Shown piece by piece: positions 49,279 through 60,864 of a stretch of DNA of 64,000 nucleotides. This stretch comes from Zerene cesonia. Lineage: Eukaryota; Arthropoda; Insecta; Lepidoptera; Pieridae. A program made the position numbers and the translations under genes. Numbering within the stretch: the stretch's first letter is position 1; each line of letters starts with the position of its first letter. The stretch covers positions 6,252,195 through 6,316,194 of the forward strand of contig NC_052113.1 of assembly GCF_012273895.1 (NCBI RefSeq), read 5' to 3'. The notes under the pieces are model-generated. The model saw only the letters and a list, made by a program, of their open reading frames with translations. It was not told the origin of the DNA and searched no databases.

Positions 49279-52200
49279 GTAATTTAAGCAATTGCAGATG
49301 AAATATTCAACAGGAAAATATTTGAATTCATTGCTTATTAATTTTGTTTAACGACGTTTTATTGGAATAAACTGAATATTTAGAAATGAATTAGGGCGAT
49401 AAATATTTTAATAAACGTTGTTCATACGTAAGAATCTTCTTGTCTTCGTCATGTAAAACGTTTCGAAACTGAGACTCCTCGTGCATAATGTAATGCGAAC
49501 GGAAATTGTGAAATAAAAGTTGGTTTCCCTGGGAAACAATCAAGAATTATATTGCAGTGAAGACATTTTAATACGCACTTTACTTGTAATGTCTCGAGCG
49601 ATGACATGAAATACGATAGAATCTTTTCACAAGATTATGCTATTACTTCAGTTTGATATGAGATGCTCGTATGAGATTATTTATGAAGCTTTTGACTTTT
49701 TTATTAAAAATTCAAGTTTGTTTAAAACATCTTTAGAACAATAATTAGTTTAACAGTTATTTAGAACAACATTAAGGAAAGGCTTGAATATTAATAGCAG
49801 ATATATCCTATAAAATTAATTGGCGTTCTATATAATACTTTCAACAGACTGGTCCCGTGATACCGATGCCAGTACCATCGTCATACAACGATGTGGGCGA
49901 AGACGCGTCATTACGCGACCACGTCGGTCTGGTGTGGTACGACCGCCGCTTCTTTGCGCCGTGGTGGTGGGGGCAAGCTGGACAGCGGGTCTGGCTGAGA
50001 TTCAGCAGCGCACACTATGCTGCCCAAGTTGTAAGTCGATGATTGAAATGATCTTCCAGCCTAACGAGCCACATCTTATAGGATTTATCTATTAAGATTA
50101 AGGGAGTCTAGCATTCTAAGGTACGAATTAAGGAACCACCCCTTCGGAGGAACCACACCCGTAGAAGATGAAATAGTATCATGTGAAAGCTACTGTTTCG
50201 TTCGCTAAGTGGGGGAGCCGGAAACCTGTTTCCTTTTCTTTACTCTTCTCAATCCAAGTCTTTATCCCCGTTATAAATCTTTTACTTATCCCTTATCTAC
50301 ACCATGAAAAAATCAAATTTCGACACAACTTGCAACTGCTCATTTCTCCCAATATCTTGATTAGTTAAATAGCATAATTAATTAAAGACATACAGAAACG
50401 TGGAATACGTTGTATTCCGAGGTGTATCGTGAGTCTCGTGACTAAGGTGTCACAGCCATACAACTGTCAGCTGTCGCTGGGCAATTGCGATCATGTAATT
50501 GGACAATTTGTCAGATGAGTCCGGTCTTGCGACCAACATTTGCTCGGAATTGACCCCGTGCGAATACCTCAATTCACAATTGGATTGGGTACTTCAGGGA
50601 TCCTTTATAAAATAATATTACTCCGCTTTCAAAGTATTTTACTTTCGGTTGAAGATTATCAATTATAACTATGAATAGTTAAAAGATATATAATATATAA
50701 ACAGTGGATAACTGATAAGTGGATAAACAAAGTATTGCAGGTATAATACCTTGTAATGGATTTCGCAGACAATGACTCCTCTTTCATGTAGGTGTTATCT
50801 GAAGGTCCTTTGATATAGTAACAATGGAATGAAAATATTATTAATAGAACACATCTGTTTTTTATTTGTTATTGTTCTGTTAGGTATTAATGAAATACAT
50901 AATGATTTAACAGTAGAAAAAGTAATGTTATGTCTCACTATGTATAAAAAGTGAAGTCCCGTGTCCCCTACTGGGCTATGGGGCAGATGATATACATCTG
51001 TTTCACTGATCGATTTTCTTTATGGACAAGTAGGTGATCAGCCTTCTGTGTCCTGCCAGACCGAGACATTTTTTTTTATTGTCCCCACCGGGAATCGAAC
51101 CCCTCGGTTCTACGCTCACGCGTTTACCACTGTACCAAGGAGGCGTCAACTCGCTCACTATGTATCACTATGTATAACTTACGGCATATTCGATTTTGTC
51201 AAAATCTATGCAATTAATACATTGATCCAAAAAGGAAATGTTAGTAGAACAAAATACTTGAGTCCATTACTGTTAAAGAGCAAATTTTAGTGACCTTTGT
51301 CAACTAGGGCTACCTATCTATTGCTGGCTTCCTTTAAAAATCACAGAAATTACTATTCATTAATATCTCGTAGCGCTTTCTACTTATATAAATAAAAATG
51401 GTTTCACACGACGGTAGTCATTCTATATCTATACATTCATGGTTCAGGTACTTAATAGGTTTTATAAGATATAGATTATAGGAAAGGTTTGAAAATAACT
51501 TCATCTCCACCAATCCGTCGGAATTGATTTGCTGCACATAAATGTTCATTCTCATTAATTTAATTCTATATTATGAAAATGCTTTCCCAAAATAGACTAA
51601 TTTATTTTCTAATTGCGAATGTTTACAACATGAACTGCTATGAAAATGGCATTAAACCTCATAAAGTAGACCAAAGTACGTTATGGCATCTTGTGGTCGA
51701 TTTAACAGCTCTATAAACTATAATCATTTCTAGAAAATCAAACGTGTTGCTAAGTATAGTATTGTACCGTTCTGTGGTTTGACTTATGTTTAAGGAAATG
51801 TCTTCGATATCGTTATTCGTATTATTCAGTAAAGGGATACCATGTTATGACGATCGTTTTCGCTCGCATAACAAAATTAATTGGAATAAGGATCATGCTA
51901 AGAAGTCTCATTAAAATAAATTAATAATAAAATAACCTTAACTTTTTGCCTCAATCAAATAAGGTTTCTTATCGCTCAGGATATATTAACGTACTATCTG
52001 CTAATAATGTAATTAAGGATATAAATTATTATTCAACTTGTAAAATACTCGTATTAAATGTAATAACGCATTACCGTAACAATTTCCTTCCTGAGTGAAA
52101 CTTAGAACTTTTACTGTCCAACAAACATGCATAATTATTATTTTAATATACTCACCTACTGATACGAATATTGACTATAGATACGCGTGACTTTTACGTA

Positions 52201-55200
52201 CTTCTTAATTATTTGTAGATTGGGTATTTGATATTCCAATAAAACGAGCTGCTCGTCCAAATAAATCATTATTTCATTTAATTTATAATTCCACTTTAAT
52301 CGATGTTGCCAAAAACGAAGGTTTACAATTCGACTACATTTTTATTTTATTAATCGATTATCGTGATTCTTTTCGTATTAGACACGAAACCCACGAACCA
52401 CATATGTACCACATTTATTCATACCCACGAAATCCACCTTCTCCCTCAAGAAAAGTCGGCAAGTTTTTAATAGAAAAGATTAGATCCTTGCAATAATTAT
52501 AATCAAGGATATCCAAAAACATTATCAGTTTGATGAAATATTTAGAAAATGGTAGGTTATACCAATATGTTCGCCGACATTATTTCGTAACGATAAATAT
52601 TTTCCCAAATGATTCCATGATAACCTCATATAAGAATAAGTATACCTACGTTATAATCGGAACTATCGTTAAATGTATTTGCACTCAAACGATAGTGTTA
52701 TCATTGACAAATAAACAACTTTTTAACATTAAGTTTCGTAATGCAACTTCCTTAACGATAGTTTTATCATAGGTATGGGAAATTTAGCCAACATAGATAC
52801 CAAGTATTTAACAGCATTCTTTAGTTCTTTTATCTCGACAGCGCAATTTCAAACTACTGTTTACTTTTGCACTTCTACTAATTTATTTATATAGTAATCG
52901 TAACCTCAGGTTATAAATCATAAGCTTTATAGTAGAGTAAGTATTTTGAGGCTGTAGGATACTGATATTTTATTACCTAAGTGTAGTTATAGGTCATTAT
53001 TTAATAACGTGCCTAACATCTTAAATGGATCGTTACTTGTACTTATCTTATGAAATAAAATGAGAATCGTTTTGTTTTCGTCCATAGTCTAAACAAATGT
53101 AGTATACCCATACACATGTTTAGCATGCCAACTCTACAGGTATCTTAGTGTGCTAATATGGCCCCAGCATAACGGAAATTTAAACAGACTTAGACTGACC
53201 TGTGGCATTTATTAGGATGTAGGTATCAGTGACGAGATGGTATAATTTTGTTTTATCTTATTTAAATTGAATTCCCATATTTGCTTTGAAAATCTCTGAC
53301 TCTTATTAAATATATACCAAAGACAGGTGTTAATTAAATGATGCCGTATTTAACTGCATGTGTAACTTTATCGTTAGAAACAATTTAATTTTTTATAGTA
53401 ATATATACATTAATTATTTCAGTGGGTAAACGGAAAATCAGTTATGTACCACGAAATCGGTCATCTTCCTTTTGAAGTCGAAATCACAGATGTGGTGTTA
53501 TATAACACAAGTAATCTCCTCACAGTCGTCGTGGACAATACCTTACTCAGTGACACAGTCCCACAGGGTACTCTTAAGGACATTATCATAGCGTGAGTAT
53601 ATTCACCGATACTTATTTGTGACACTAGGTTTAGGCTAGGTTTCATTTAATTTTAATCTAGTCGTAAACATTATTATAATTTTGAAATTTTTATGTTTTG
53701 TTTGTTGATGTAGTGTTTTGTGCTATCCGTAAACTCAATGGGCTCGATCAGCTCATCGTTTTAAATATAAGAAAGCAAGCTATTAGTCCTGCATGACATA
53801 AGCTTTATAATATTATATATTTATTGCTTTTATACTTGGTCGACAGCTGGTAAATAAAAGTTTCTATTAAAACATCATTTGAATTGTCTTTGTAGTTCAA
53901 TTTTTAGCAATCGTATTAAATAACATCGTATGATCTATGGACAGTTTTTTTTTACGCGAATTAAAAAAAATGTCTAGGAAGTAATATGTATTATTTATTA
54001 CACTCATTAGAGCTTAAACATCCTTATTTATTTGTTCATTGTTTATTGTTAAGTCTTTAACAAGAGTATGTTTTATTCAAATTAAACCCGTATATAATTT
54101 TTCATTGCGACAACACTATAGAATGCAATTACTTACGACAACTAACATAATACATATATGTATACCTAATGATGCGCATCATTAGGAAATACATGAAAAT
54201 TATTTAGATATGATTATAATTAATAACTGTACAATAATTCTTAGCTGAACCTATCTGGTTTATATACAAATTGTGTGATTCAGCTTTATTACGTACTCAA
54301 ATCACGTTTTTGTAAAATCCCACTGAAAACCTAAATTACAACTCATCCCATGCCCATCCCATTCTTGAACATTCTAACATCTTTTCTTACCACTTTGTGC
54401 TTCATTGATCATACTTTTAATCTGGATATTCATTAACACAATACATATAAATTTGTTTGAACATTTATTATTTAACTATTTAACATCGATAAAGGAACAA
54501 CAAAGTCCGCCAAGAGCAAAGCTACACATTTGATTTCTTCAACTACGCGGGCATCCATCGCACTGTGTTCCTGTACACGACGCCGCAGACTTACATCGAT
54601 GACGTCATTGTCAATACTGATATACAAGGCCTTACAGGTAAGTTTTTTTGCAATAATATGACGAATGCTTTGCGATGTTCAAAAAGAGATTTTATATGTT
54701 AAATCAATCACGTACTCCATTATTGGTAATAAGTCAAATTTATAGTTCTTTCTTTTGAATAATATGTGCAAATCAAGAGTTGTTGTTGTTGTATGTTAAA
54801 ATAATCTTATTGTATTGACTATTATCAAAAATGTACCTTACCTTACTTCACCTTGCCTTGCCTTGCCTACTCTACCTTAGTTAAATCTGATTTAAATTAC
54901 TTAGATAATCGTTTTGAGAATATTTATGTCCTTTTCTTTTGATCCAATTTAACCTATGATTAAATCTAGATATCAAATAATTCACTTTAAACAATACTAC
55001 ATTTTTTTATATATTTCGCTATCCATGATTTAAATTATCCTTACCTAGTATCTAATACAGCTATCCATAATTTAAATTATCATTAATCCTACAGTAGAAT
55101 ATGCAAAATATGACCAACTCAATGCTGTGTGCATTGGTTTGTGCATTTTCATTGTAAAATACCTTATCGACCTAATCTCAAACAAACAATAAAATAACTG

Positions 55201-58200
55201 TAACAGTCCGTACCTACTGACCAAAGTATTGCGTACAATTCCATCTTACATATTTCAATCTAAGCATACATTGTGTATGATGAAGCCACACAAAATTATA
55301 AGAAAATGTTCTCCGAAAAAATAGTTATGAGAAGTTCTTAAGAAAATAAATAACAATGTTAGAAAGACTGCGCGATTACAACAAATACATGATTCTAAGA
55401 AATCACGCAATAATTTCTTCGAGAAATAATGAATTATTTATGTTTTCATTGTTATTATTAACATTCTCGGATAAATCACTTCAAATTGCATATTCGTTAA
55501 CACCACTAATTGGAATCTGTTCTCACAGACGATAAAAATATTACATACCGTCTGTAATCAATTAAAAAAAAGTGTAATCCCCATTGACATACATACGTTT
55601 CAATACAAAAGTTTGTCGTAGAATATCATTGCATTAAAATTGTAACTTTATTGTATGAATCTAAATAACATTATTACAATTTATGAGCAATCCTTTAAAA
55701 ATATATAAAAGTTCACCATTCGTAATTCGACTTCAATACTACAGCTTATTGTATTGAAATACATTGTAATAAGCTGTTTTTCTGATTACTGAAAATTTGC
55801 ACCAAAACGACGTACATTTCTTTATTAAAACTGAACCTATGTTGCCATCGCTAGCTTAGCTCACCCAGCATATACCGATCCCCTATTTTGGGCAGTATGC
55901 CTATAAAAATATAATCTTAAATGTAAGCGTGCTTGCTGGCCGGTTGGCCAGCTAAGGATATATATACATAGTTCTAAGAATTCATCTAATTGAAAATATT
56001 TCATCGGGGATTTTATGTGCAATTCTTACGAAATCAACGTATTGAAAACTATAAGTTCCGTTGAGCATAGTACCCCATCAGCGGGACACCTTTTCTATAG
56101 ATTTAATTCTGTACTAAAAACAAAAATTTCTACAGGTTTCGTAGTATACAATGTAACATATAAGAGCCATACAAACGCACAATGCGTGGTACAATTATTC
56201 GACAAGAATGACACGCAAGTAGCTGGCTCACAGGACTGTGCTGGGTTACTGGAAATCGGCAACGCTAACTTCTGGTGGCCGTATCTTATGCATCCTGAAC
56301 CAGGATATTTGTATACTTTTAAAGTGAGTATATATGTTAAAATGTACACTTAAATCTTTACCCATTAAATATAACATTTGTATTCAGTTAGAGGAGTGGG
56401 CAAATGTTTAAGTAAGGTGGTAATTGCTAGTGAACCACCAGTTATTACCCGTTATGACATACATAAAACTCTTTGGAATTTATTGTACAAACTGCATATA
56501 AAATATTTATGTGACTTATTTATGAGAGTTTCATTCTACTTTTTTTTTATTTTCAGGCATCTTTAATAGGTCCACTCGGTGAATTAGTGGACACGTACAG
56601 CCAAAAAGTGGGCATCAGAACGGTGACGTGGAGCAACACAACTGTGTATTTGAACGACAAGCCTATATACTTGAGAGGATTTGGAATGCACGAGGACTCT
56701 GATGTAAGAAAATTTTAGTATTAAAAAGCTGAGTCCAATAATATTTATCGAAAGAAATGTAATGACCAACGTTGCTACAAAAAAATAGCAAATATGTTAT
56801 TTCAAAATTTACATTGGCCCCAAATAAAACGTAATATATGAAAGCGACTTTTACGTATAGATGGATTATATAAAATTCATTCATTAATCATCTAAATTCG
56901 TACGCACGAATAAATGATAAACGATGTGATCATACAATGTACAAAAAATCTTAAAATTGATCTCGTAACCATTTGATTTAAAATATTTCAAAATAATAAA
57001 ACGTATCCTGATAATAAAAACAAATTCCAGCTCAGAGGAAAAGGTTGGGATCCCGTTCTTTGGGTGAAAAACTTCAACCTAATCAAGTGGGTAGGCGCGA
57101 ATGCCTTCCGCACCTCGCACTATCCCTACGCGGAGGAGATTTACCAAATGGCGGACGAGCATGGCATTATGATTATAGACGAGTGTCCGAGTGGTGATAC
57201 CGAGTAAGTTATAAGTAATATATTATCTACAGATAGCATAATGCTATAAAACATGTCCGAAGATTAGCCTATAGTGGACTATGTGAAAGATATTTTGAAA
57301 TTAACGTACGAACATGGTTTATATTCCTATTAAACCTTATTCATATTTAGTGGTTTTTGTTAAATATGTTTGCACCTTGTCAAGAACTAATGGTTCAAAT
57401 GGACAAATTATTTTTATTAGAATTGTCTATTTATTAAGGAAAGCAATCTCATTACATTCCACAAAAGGACGGAGCTAATCAAAATGATAGTTTTATGTTA
57501 CATTTTAGGCCAGACGAGTAATTTTGGCTGGTAATTTATAACTTTCTCTTTCAGCATTTTCACTGATGCGCTTCTCGAAAAGCACAAGCAATCGCTCACA
57601 GAGCTGATACGTCGCGATAAAAACCATCCCAGCGTCATAATGTGGTCCATCAGTAATGAACCTAGGTCTGCTAATTATAAAGCAGATGCCTATTTTAGGT
57701 AAGGAAATTGTCTTTGTTGGTTCTTACCTTAAATTGCTTTAGAAGCCTTTTTTTTTCAATATAAACTCTGCACAACATATATATAAATTACCAAAAAACA
57801 ATTTAATGCATTCACAATATAGAAAACAAAGCCTACTTAAGCAACTAGATCTCTCTAGGCCAGTTTAACTGGTTTTTTAGCGACGCGACATTTCCAAAAA
57901 CACTAAACGGTTTTCAATTCGTATCGTATGTTGAACTTATCACGCCGTAGCTGATTATGAGATTTTCAAAAAATTTAATGTAATAACTTCATTCAGAATA
58001 AGGTATCGGTAGGTAGTAATTGTAAGGTAACTTTCAGAGTATAAATACCTAAATGAATTTAGTGGAATGTGGATTTATAAACTACATTGTTCTCAGCAAT
58101 ACAGCCCTTAAATAACTAAACAATTGTTATAAACAATCTCAGTAAACGCAAAACGTATACACATTTTAATCTAGGAAAATATTTATTACAGCAAAGTGGT

Positions 58201-60723
58201 AAAACACGTTAAATCGATGGACTTATCGAGGCCAGTAACTATAGCTATCTCACAGACGTACCTGAATGACAAAGCGGTGAGTACTTTAAGGTCTATGCAT
58301 TATTACTAATATACCCACTAATTAAGCTAAGTTCTTTAATTACAAGTAATACTTAGGATATAATGTATACTTTGTCAACATAGTCCAAAACAATAAGAAC
58401 TGAACAGAATATTGATAGAATTGAACATGTTGACGAAATAAGGATATAGTAAGATTATAATATAATAAGATTATAATATTACTGTATACATCTAATTATT
58501 GTATAATAAAAGGAATCTTTACTAAAACTCCCTATTATTGTCCACACTCACATAAAGCGCACTCTAGTGTGAACATTGAACATTATGCTTTGACATTGAG
58601 ATAACAAAGGAGTTGTAATGCTAAATTTCACCACAAGATGTCGACACAGCTTAAATTTACAATCCACATCGCGCTATAAGATTTTTTTCCTACCTATTTG
58701 ATATACCCTGAGGTATCAATTTTCAGTATCGCTTCTCGGCCTTTTGGCTAAGATCAAAGTGTAGTATCTGTTCTTTTCAGCTTAATATCTGAAAGTTCCC
58801 GCACAGCGGGACCAGTATATTAAACTGATTTTTGTAAACCGACGGGATGTTCGGGGCTCGCTCCACTCCCGTCACGGGTCGGCCCGGCATTGCAGTGCCG
58901 CCGGGATCGGCCCACATAATAAAGATATTAAAGACATATCATTCTTCAATCAGATGAAATAACTTAATCTACATTGTTTCACCTAATAGCTGTTACTGTC
59001 TACATTCGGTTAGAAATAATTTGAAAAAATATGGGAGCAGCTAACGACGTACACTATACGTGGTATCCAAATTAGGAAGCATAATTCTTGAATATACTAC
59101 TACTAACAATTCTATCCCCCAACATCATCAACCAATTTTATAAATACCATCCAATTTCCTTAACATTTGGCACGAAAAATTCTAATAAAACCTAATAGAA
59201 ACACTCATATGTATGAGTACTATCAGCAATAATTTTTAAATAATAACATTCCCAGGGTCAACATTTAGACGTGATTTGCTTCAACCGTTACAACGGCTGG
59301 TATGCCAACACGGGCTCCTTACTCAACATAGCGACCAACGTTGTCGATGAAGCAACGGCCTGGCATCGCAGACATAATAAACCGGTCATCATGACCGAGT
59401 ATGGAGCTGATACAGTGGCTGGATTGCATTTGGTACGTAGTCTATTCAAATCAAATGTTCAAAAGAAATAAGTTTGATAACATTACTTATTGTACTAGCT
59501 AATGCCATAAACATAGTCATACTAAAGATAAATTGGTAACTATTTTACATATATTATACGCTTATAACTTTATAGTGTGTATTTAGATTTTTTCACAAAA
59601 CGAATCAGTCTAAAATATTACAATTAGAACTGTGAGTAAGAACATTTACAATGTTTGTAGCCCCTATTTCACATTCTTTTTTCTAGATTCCGGAATACGT
59701 GTGGTCGGAAGAATATCAAGTCGCGCTAATGTCGGAGCACTTCAAAGCGTTTGATCGTTTGCGACGCGCGGGTTTCTTCGCTGGCGAGTTTATATGGAAC
59801 TTCGCTGATTTTAAGACTGCACAAAGTATAGTATTTATTATATATTACATTGTGTATTTATTCAATGACTTATGTAACGAATTTGTTTATAAACCATTAT
59901 TGCAGCAAATACATCATACTTCGTTCAATTGTAAAATGTTGAATATTCCCTAATTTTGTGTTTTAAATAAAGTAACATAAATGTATAAAGCCATAAGCAC
60001 ACTCGACTGAATATCTTTACCAAATGTAACAAAGTACAAAAGCTGTGTAGTTATAGCAAATACATTTAATAGTATACAAAGAAAAATTTAAGAAGAATTT
60101 AAGAAGAATTAAAAAAATTACCTTATAACACTGCATTATCTAAGCAGTACACATAAGTGATGTTACATAATAGGAATTAAGAAAAACTTACATAAAAAGC
60201 CTGTAACATTTAGTCGTAATTTTCAATTTTGTGAAAACCGCCGCTCCGCGCTCACAAATGAACGTAACTTTCTTTTTTTTACTGTCAAGCTGTCAACAAC
60301 TCGCGCTCAGAGTGAAAGTCTTTTGGAACTATTTGCATTTTTTGTAAAGCACTGTTACTCGATGTTCACGCTGGTTGAATGGATTTCATTATTATCAATT
60401 TTTATACAATTTGTTAAATCATGCTAACAGTACCATATATTTGCAAAATCTTTCTTGGTTCTCAAAAGTTAGATTATTATCTTATAATATCAAAGAAGTA
60501 TATTTATCATCTTCAGGTCCATTCGCAATGCATATATATATAAATCATAAAATCATAAATTCCAGCAATAATCCGCGTGGGTGGCAACAAAAAGGGCATA
60601 TTCACACGCTCGCGACAACCCAAAGCGTCAGCGCACCATCTCCGCGCCAGATACCTCGCGCTCGCCGCCGCCGAGTCGGGCGCGCCACCGCCGGAGCTGG
60701 CATATTATGTCAGCGACCATAAG
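49018..60723 (+). CDS. GUSB: Beta-glucuronidase, glycoside hydrolase family 2 (12 coding exons)
   Basis: A complete gene; all introns are GT-AG. The spliced coding length is 1968 nt, giving 655 residues (human GUSB 651). Residues 1-20 are a signal peptide (MLINTSLFLLCALVISVVEA), fitting a lysosomal or secreted retaining exo-hydrolase that removes beta-D-glucuronic acid from glycosaminoglycans and glucuronides. Order: sugar-binding jelly-roll domain (about 50-250, with VPSSYNDV and FDFFNYAGIHR), immunoglobulin-like domain (about 250-350, WWPYLMHPEPGYLY), then a TIM barrel. Catalytic residues are in place: acid/base Glu457 in SISNEP, nucleophile Glu546 in TEYGADTVAG, Tyr510, and the carboxylate-reading NxK motif at Asn611-Lys613 (GGNKKGIFTR). 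The loop after IIDECP is shorter and diverged compared with human GUSB. Intron 9 hosts a U2 snRNA gene. The C-terminus ends soon after the barrel, inside a tandem repeat. Confidence 0.95.
49848..50030 (+). CDS. GUSB: GUSB coding exon 2
   Basis: Residues 88-148, with the hallmark IPMPVPSSYNDV and LVWYDRRFF. Acceptor tttcaacag, donor GTAAGT, phase 0 to 0. The open frame running past both ends is intron read-through. Confidence 0.95.
50101..50290 (+). repeat. Interspersed repeat head in GUSB intron 2
   Basis: It opens agggagtctagcattctaag, includes aaccacacccgtagaagatg and tgggggagccggaaacctg, and continues into a pyrimidine-rich part. Same family as 25116-25510, but diverged. Confidence 0.5.
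50946..51153 (-). mobile_element. tRNA-derived SINE in GUSB intron 2, minus strand
   Basis: Second copy of the SINE at 44718-44925. It is flanked by ctcactatgtat on both sides (50934-50945 and 51154-51165), a 12-bp target duplication, followed by one more partial copy of that word. On the minus strand it carries cgcctccttggtacagtgg; a small deletion next to the B-box region distinguishes it from the other copy. It lies antisense to GUSB. Confidence 0.8.
51177..53422. other. Rest of GUSB intron 2
   Basis: Intron 2 spans 50031-53422 (about 3.4 kb), the longest in the gene. Apart from the two repeats it is AT-rich, with no further element recognised. Confidence 0.6.
53423..53592 (+). CDS. GUSB: GUSB coding exon 3
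   Basis: Residues 149-204 plus two bases of codon 205. WVNGKSVMYHEIGHLPFEVE and VVVDNTLLSDTVPQG match the jelly-roll domain. Acceptor ttatttcag, donor GTGAGT, leaving phase 2. Confidence 0.94.
54165..54186. repeat. Perfect 22-bp palindrome in GUSB intron 3
   Basis: cctaatgatgc and gcatcattagg are adjacent exact complements. Possibly a binding site for a dimeric factor, or chance. No other evidence. Confidence 0.8.
54495..54637 (+). CDS. GUSB: GUSB coding exon 4
   Basis: Codons 205-252 plus one base. SYTFDFFNYAGIHRTVFLYT is the conserved end of the jelly-roll domain. The acceptor is weak (cgataaag, little pyrimidine tract), but the reading frame fixes it. Donor GTAAGT, leaving phase 1. Confidence 0.93.
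54638..56135. other. GUSB intron 4
   Basis: About 1.5 kb. It contains a degenerate cctta/ccttg repeat at about 54838-54885 and a possible MITE remnant near 55850-55960 (gctggccggttggccagc palindrome). No gene inside. Confidence 0.6.
56136..56323 (+). CDS. GUSB: GUSB coding exon 5
   Basis: Codons 253-315. Immunoglobulin-like domain ending in NFWWPYLMHPEPGYLYTFK. Acceptor aatttctacag, donor GTGAGT, phase 0 at the end. Confidence 0.95.
56557..56703 (+). CDS. GUSB: GUSB coding exon 6
   Basis: Codons 316-364. VGIRTVTWSNTTVYLNDKPI leads into YLRGFGMHEDSD, the start of the TIM barrel. Acceptor tattttcag, donor GTAAGA. Confidence 0.95.
57031..57203 (+). CDS. GUSB: GUSB coding exon 7
   Basis: Codons 365-421 plus two bases. 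LRGKGWDP, then WVGANAFRTSHYPYAEE and IMIIDECP, all conserved barrel segments. Acceptor aaattccag, donor GTAAGT, phase 2. Confidence 0.95.
57555..57698 (+). CDS. GUSB: GUSB coding exon 8 (acid/base glutamate)
   Basis: Codons 422-469 plus two bases. LIRRDKNHPSVIMWSISNEP carries the catalytic acid/base Glu457. Acceptor tctctttcag, donor GTAAGG, phase 2. Confidence 0.95.
58192..58276 (+). CDS. GUSB: GUSB coding exon 9
   Basis: Codons 470-498, 85 nt. VVKHVKSMDLSRPVTIAIS matches the barrel strand after the acid/base Glu. Acceptor tttattacag, donor GTGAGT, phase 0. Confidence 0.94.
58728..58914 (+). ncRNA. U2: U2 spliceosomal snRNA, full length
   Basis: About 187 nt, beginning ATCGCTTCTCGGCCTTTTGG and ending near ccgggatcggccca. 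It has the 5' end that pairs with U6 and forms stem-loop I, the branch-point recognition sequence GTAGTA (58761-58766), the insect-type ATCAAAGTG (one A more than vertebrate U2), stem IIa/IIb pairing with the loop cagctt, the Sm site ATTTTTG (58828-58834) and 3' stem-loops (cggcattgcagtgccg). No damage is visible. It sits inside GUSB intron 9 on the same strand, about 450 bp after exon 9. An snRNA promoter element should lie about 50 bases upstream, but I could not confirm one. It could be a functional gene or a young, intact copy. Confidence 0.95.
59256..59432 (+). CDS. GUSB: GUSB coding exon 10 (nucleophile glutamate)
   Basis: Codons 499-557. LDVICFNRYNGWY includes Tyr510, and VIMTEYGADTVAGLH carries the nucleophile Glu546. 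Acceptor attcccag, donor GTACGT, phase 0. Confidence 0.96.
59687..59825 (+). CDS. GUSB: GUSB coding exon 11
   Basis: Codons 558-603 plus one base. WSEEYQVALMSEHFKAFDRL and GEFIWNFADFKTAQ are family signatures. Acceptor ttttctag, donor GTATAG, phase 1. The open frame running on to 59953 is read-through. Confidence 0.94.
60566..60723 (+). CDS. GUSB: GUSB coding exon 12 (C-terminus)
   Basis: Codons 604-655 and stop. RVGGNKKGIFTRSRQPKASA gives the NxK carboxylate-binding motif, then HHLRARY. The last third (alanine- and proline-rich, then ELAYYVSDH) does not match human GUSB. The stop TAA at 60721 falls in the first unit of a tandem repeat. The exon is strikingly GC-rich for this genome, which leaves all three plus frames nearly open; frame +1 of the splice join is the conserved one. 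Confidence 0.92.
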
Positions 60724-60864
60724 CCGCCTGTGCATGAAGAGCTATAGACAATACCGACCTTAAGCACCTCGTGCATAACAGATATAGACCGCGACCATAA
60801 ACCATCCATGCATAAAACCTATAGATAATAGCAACCATAAACCACCGGTTCATAAGAGACAATC
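60714..60864 (+). repeat. Degenerate tandem repeat (four units of about 33-42 bp) across the GUSB stop codon
   Basis: Units begin at 60714, 60756, 60792 and 60832. Each opens with a form of cgaccataaaccacc, then gtgcataaaa and a form of ctatagacaata. The first unit encodes the last codons and the stop of GUSB. Confidence 0.7.

Noticed and set aside
49820..50095. Plus-strand frames overlapping GUSB exon 2, and the 60375-60763 frames over exon 12
   Set aside because: They are wrong frames or intron read-through; the conserved GUSB frame and splice sites explain the composition.
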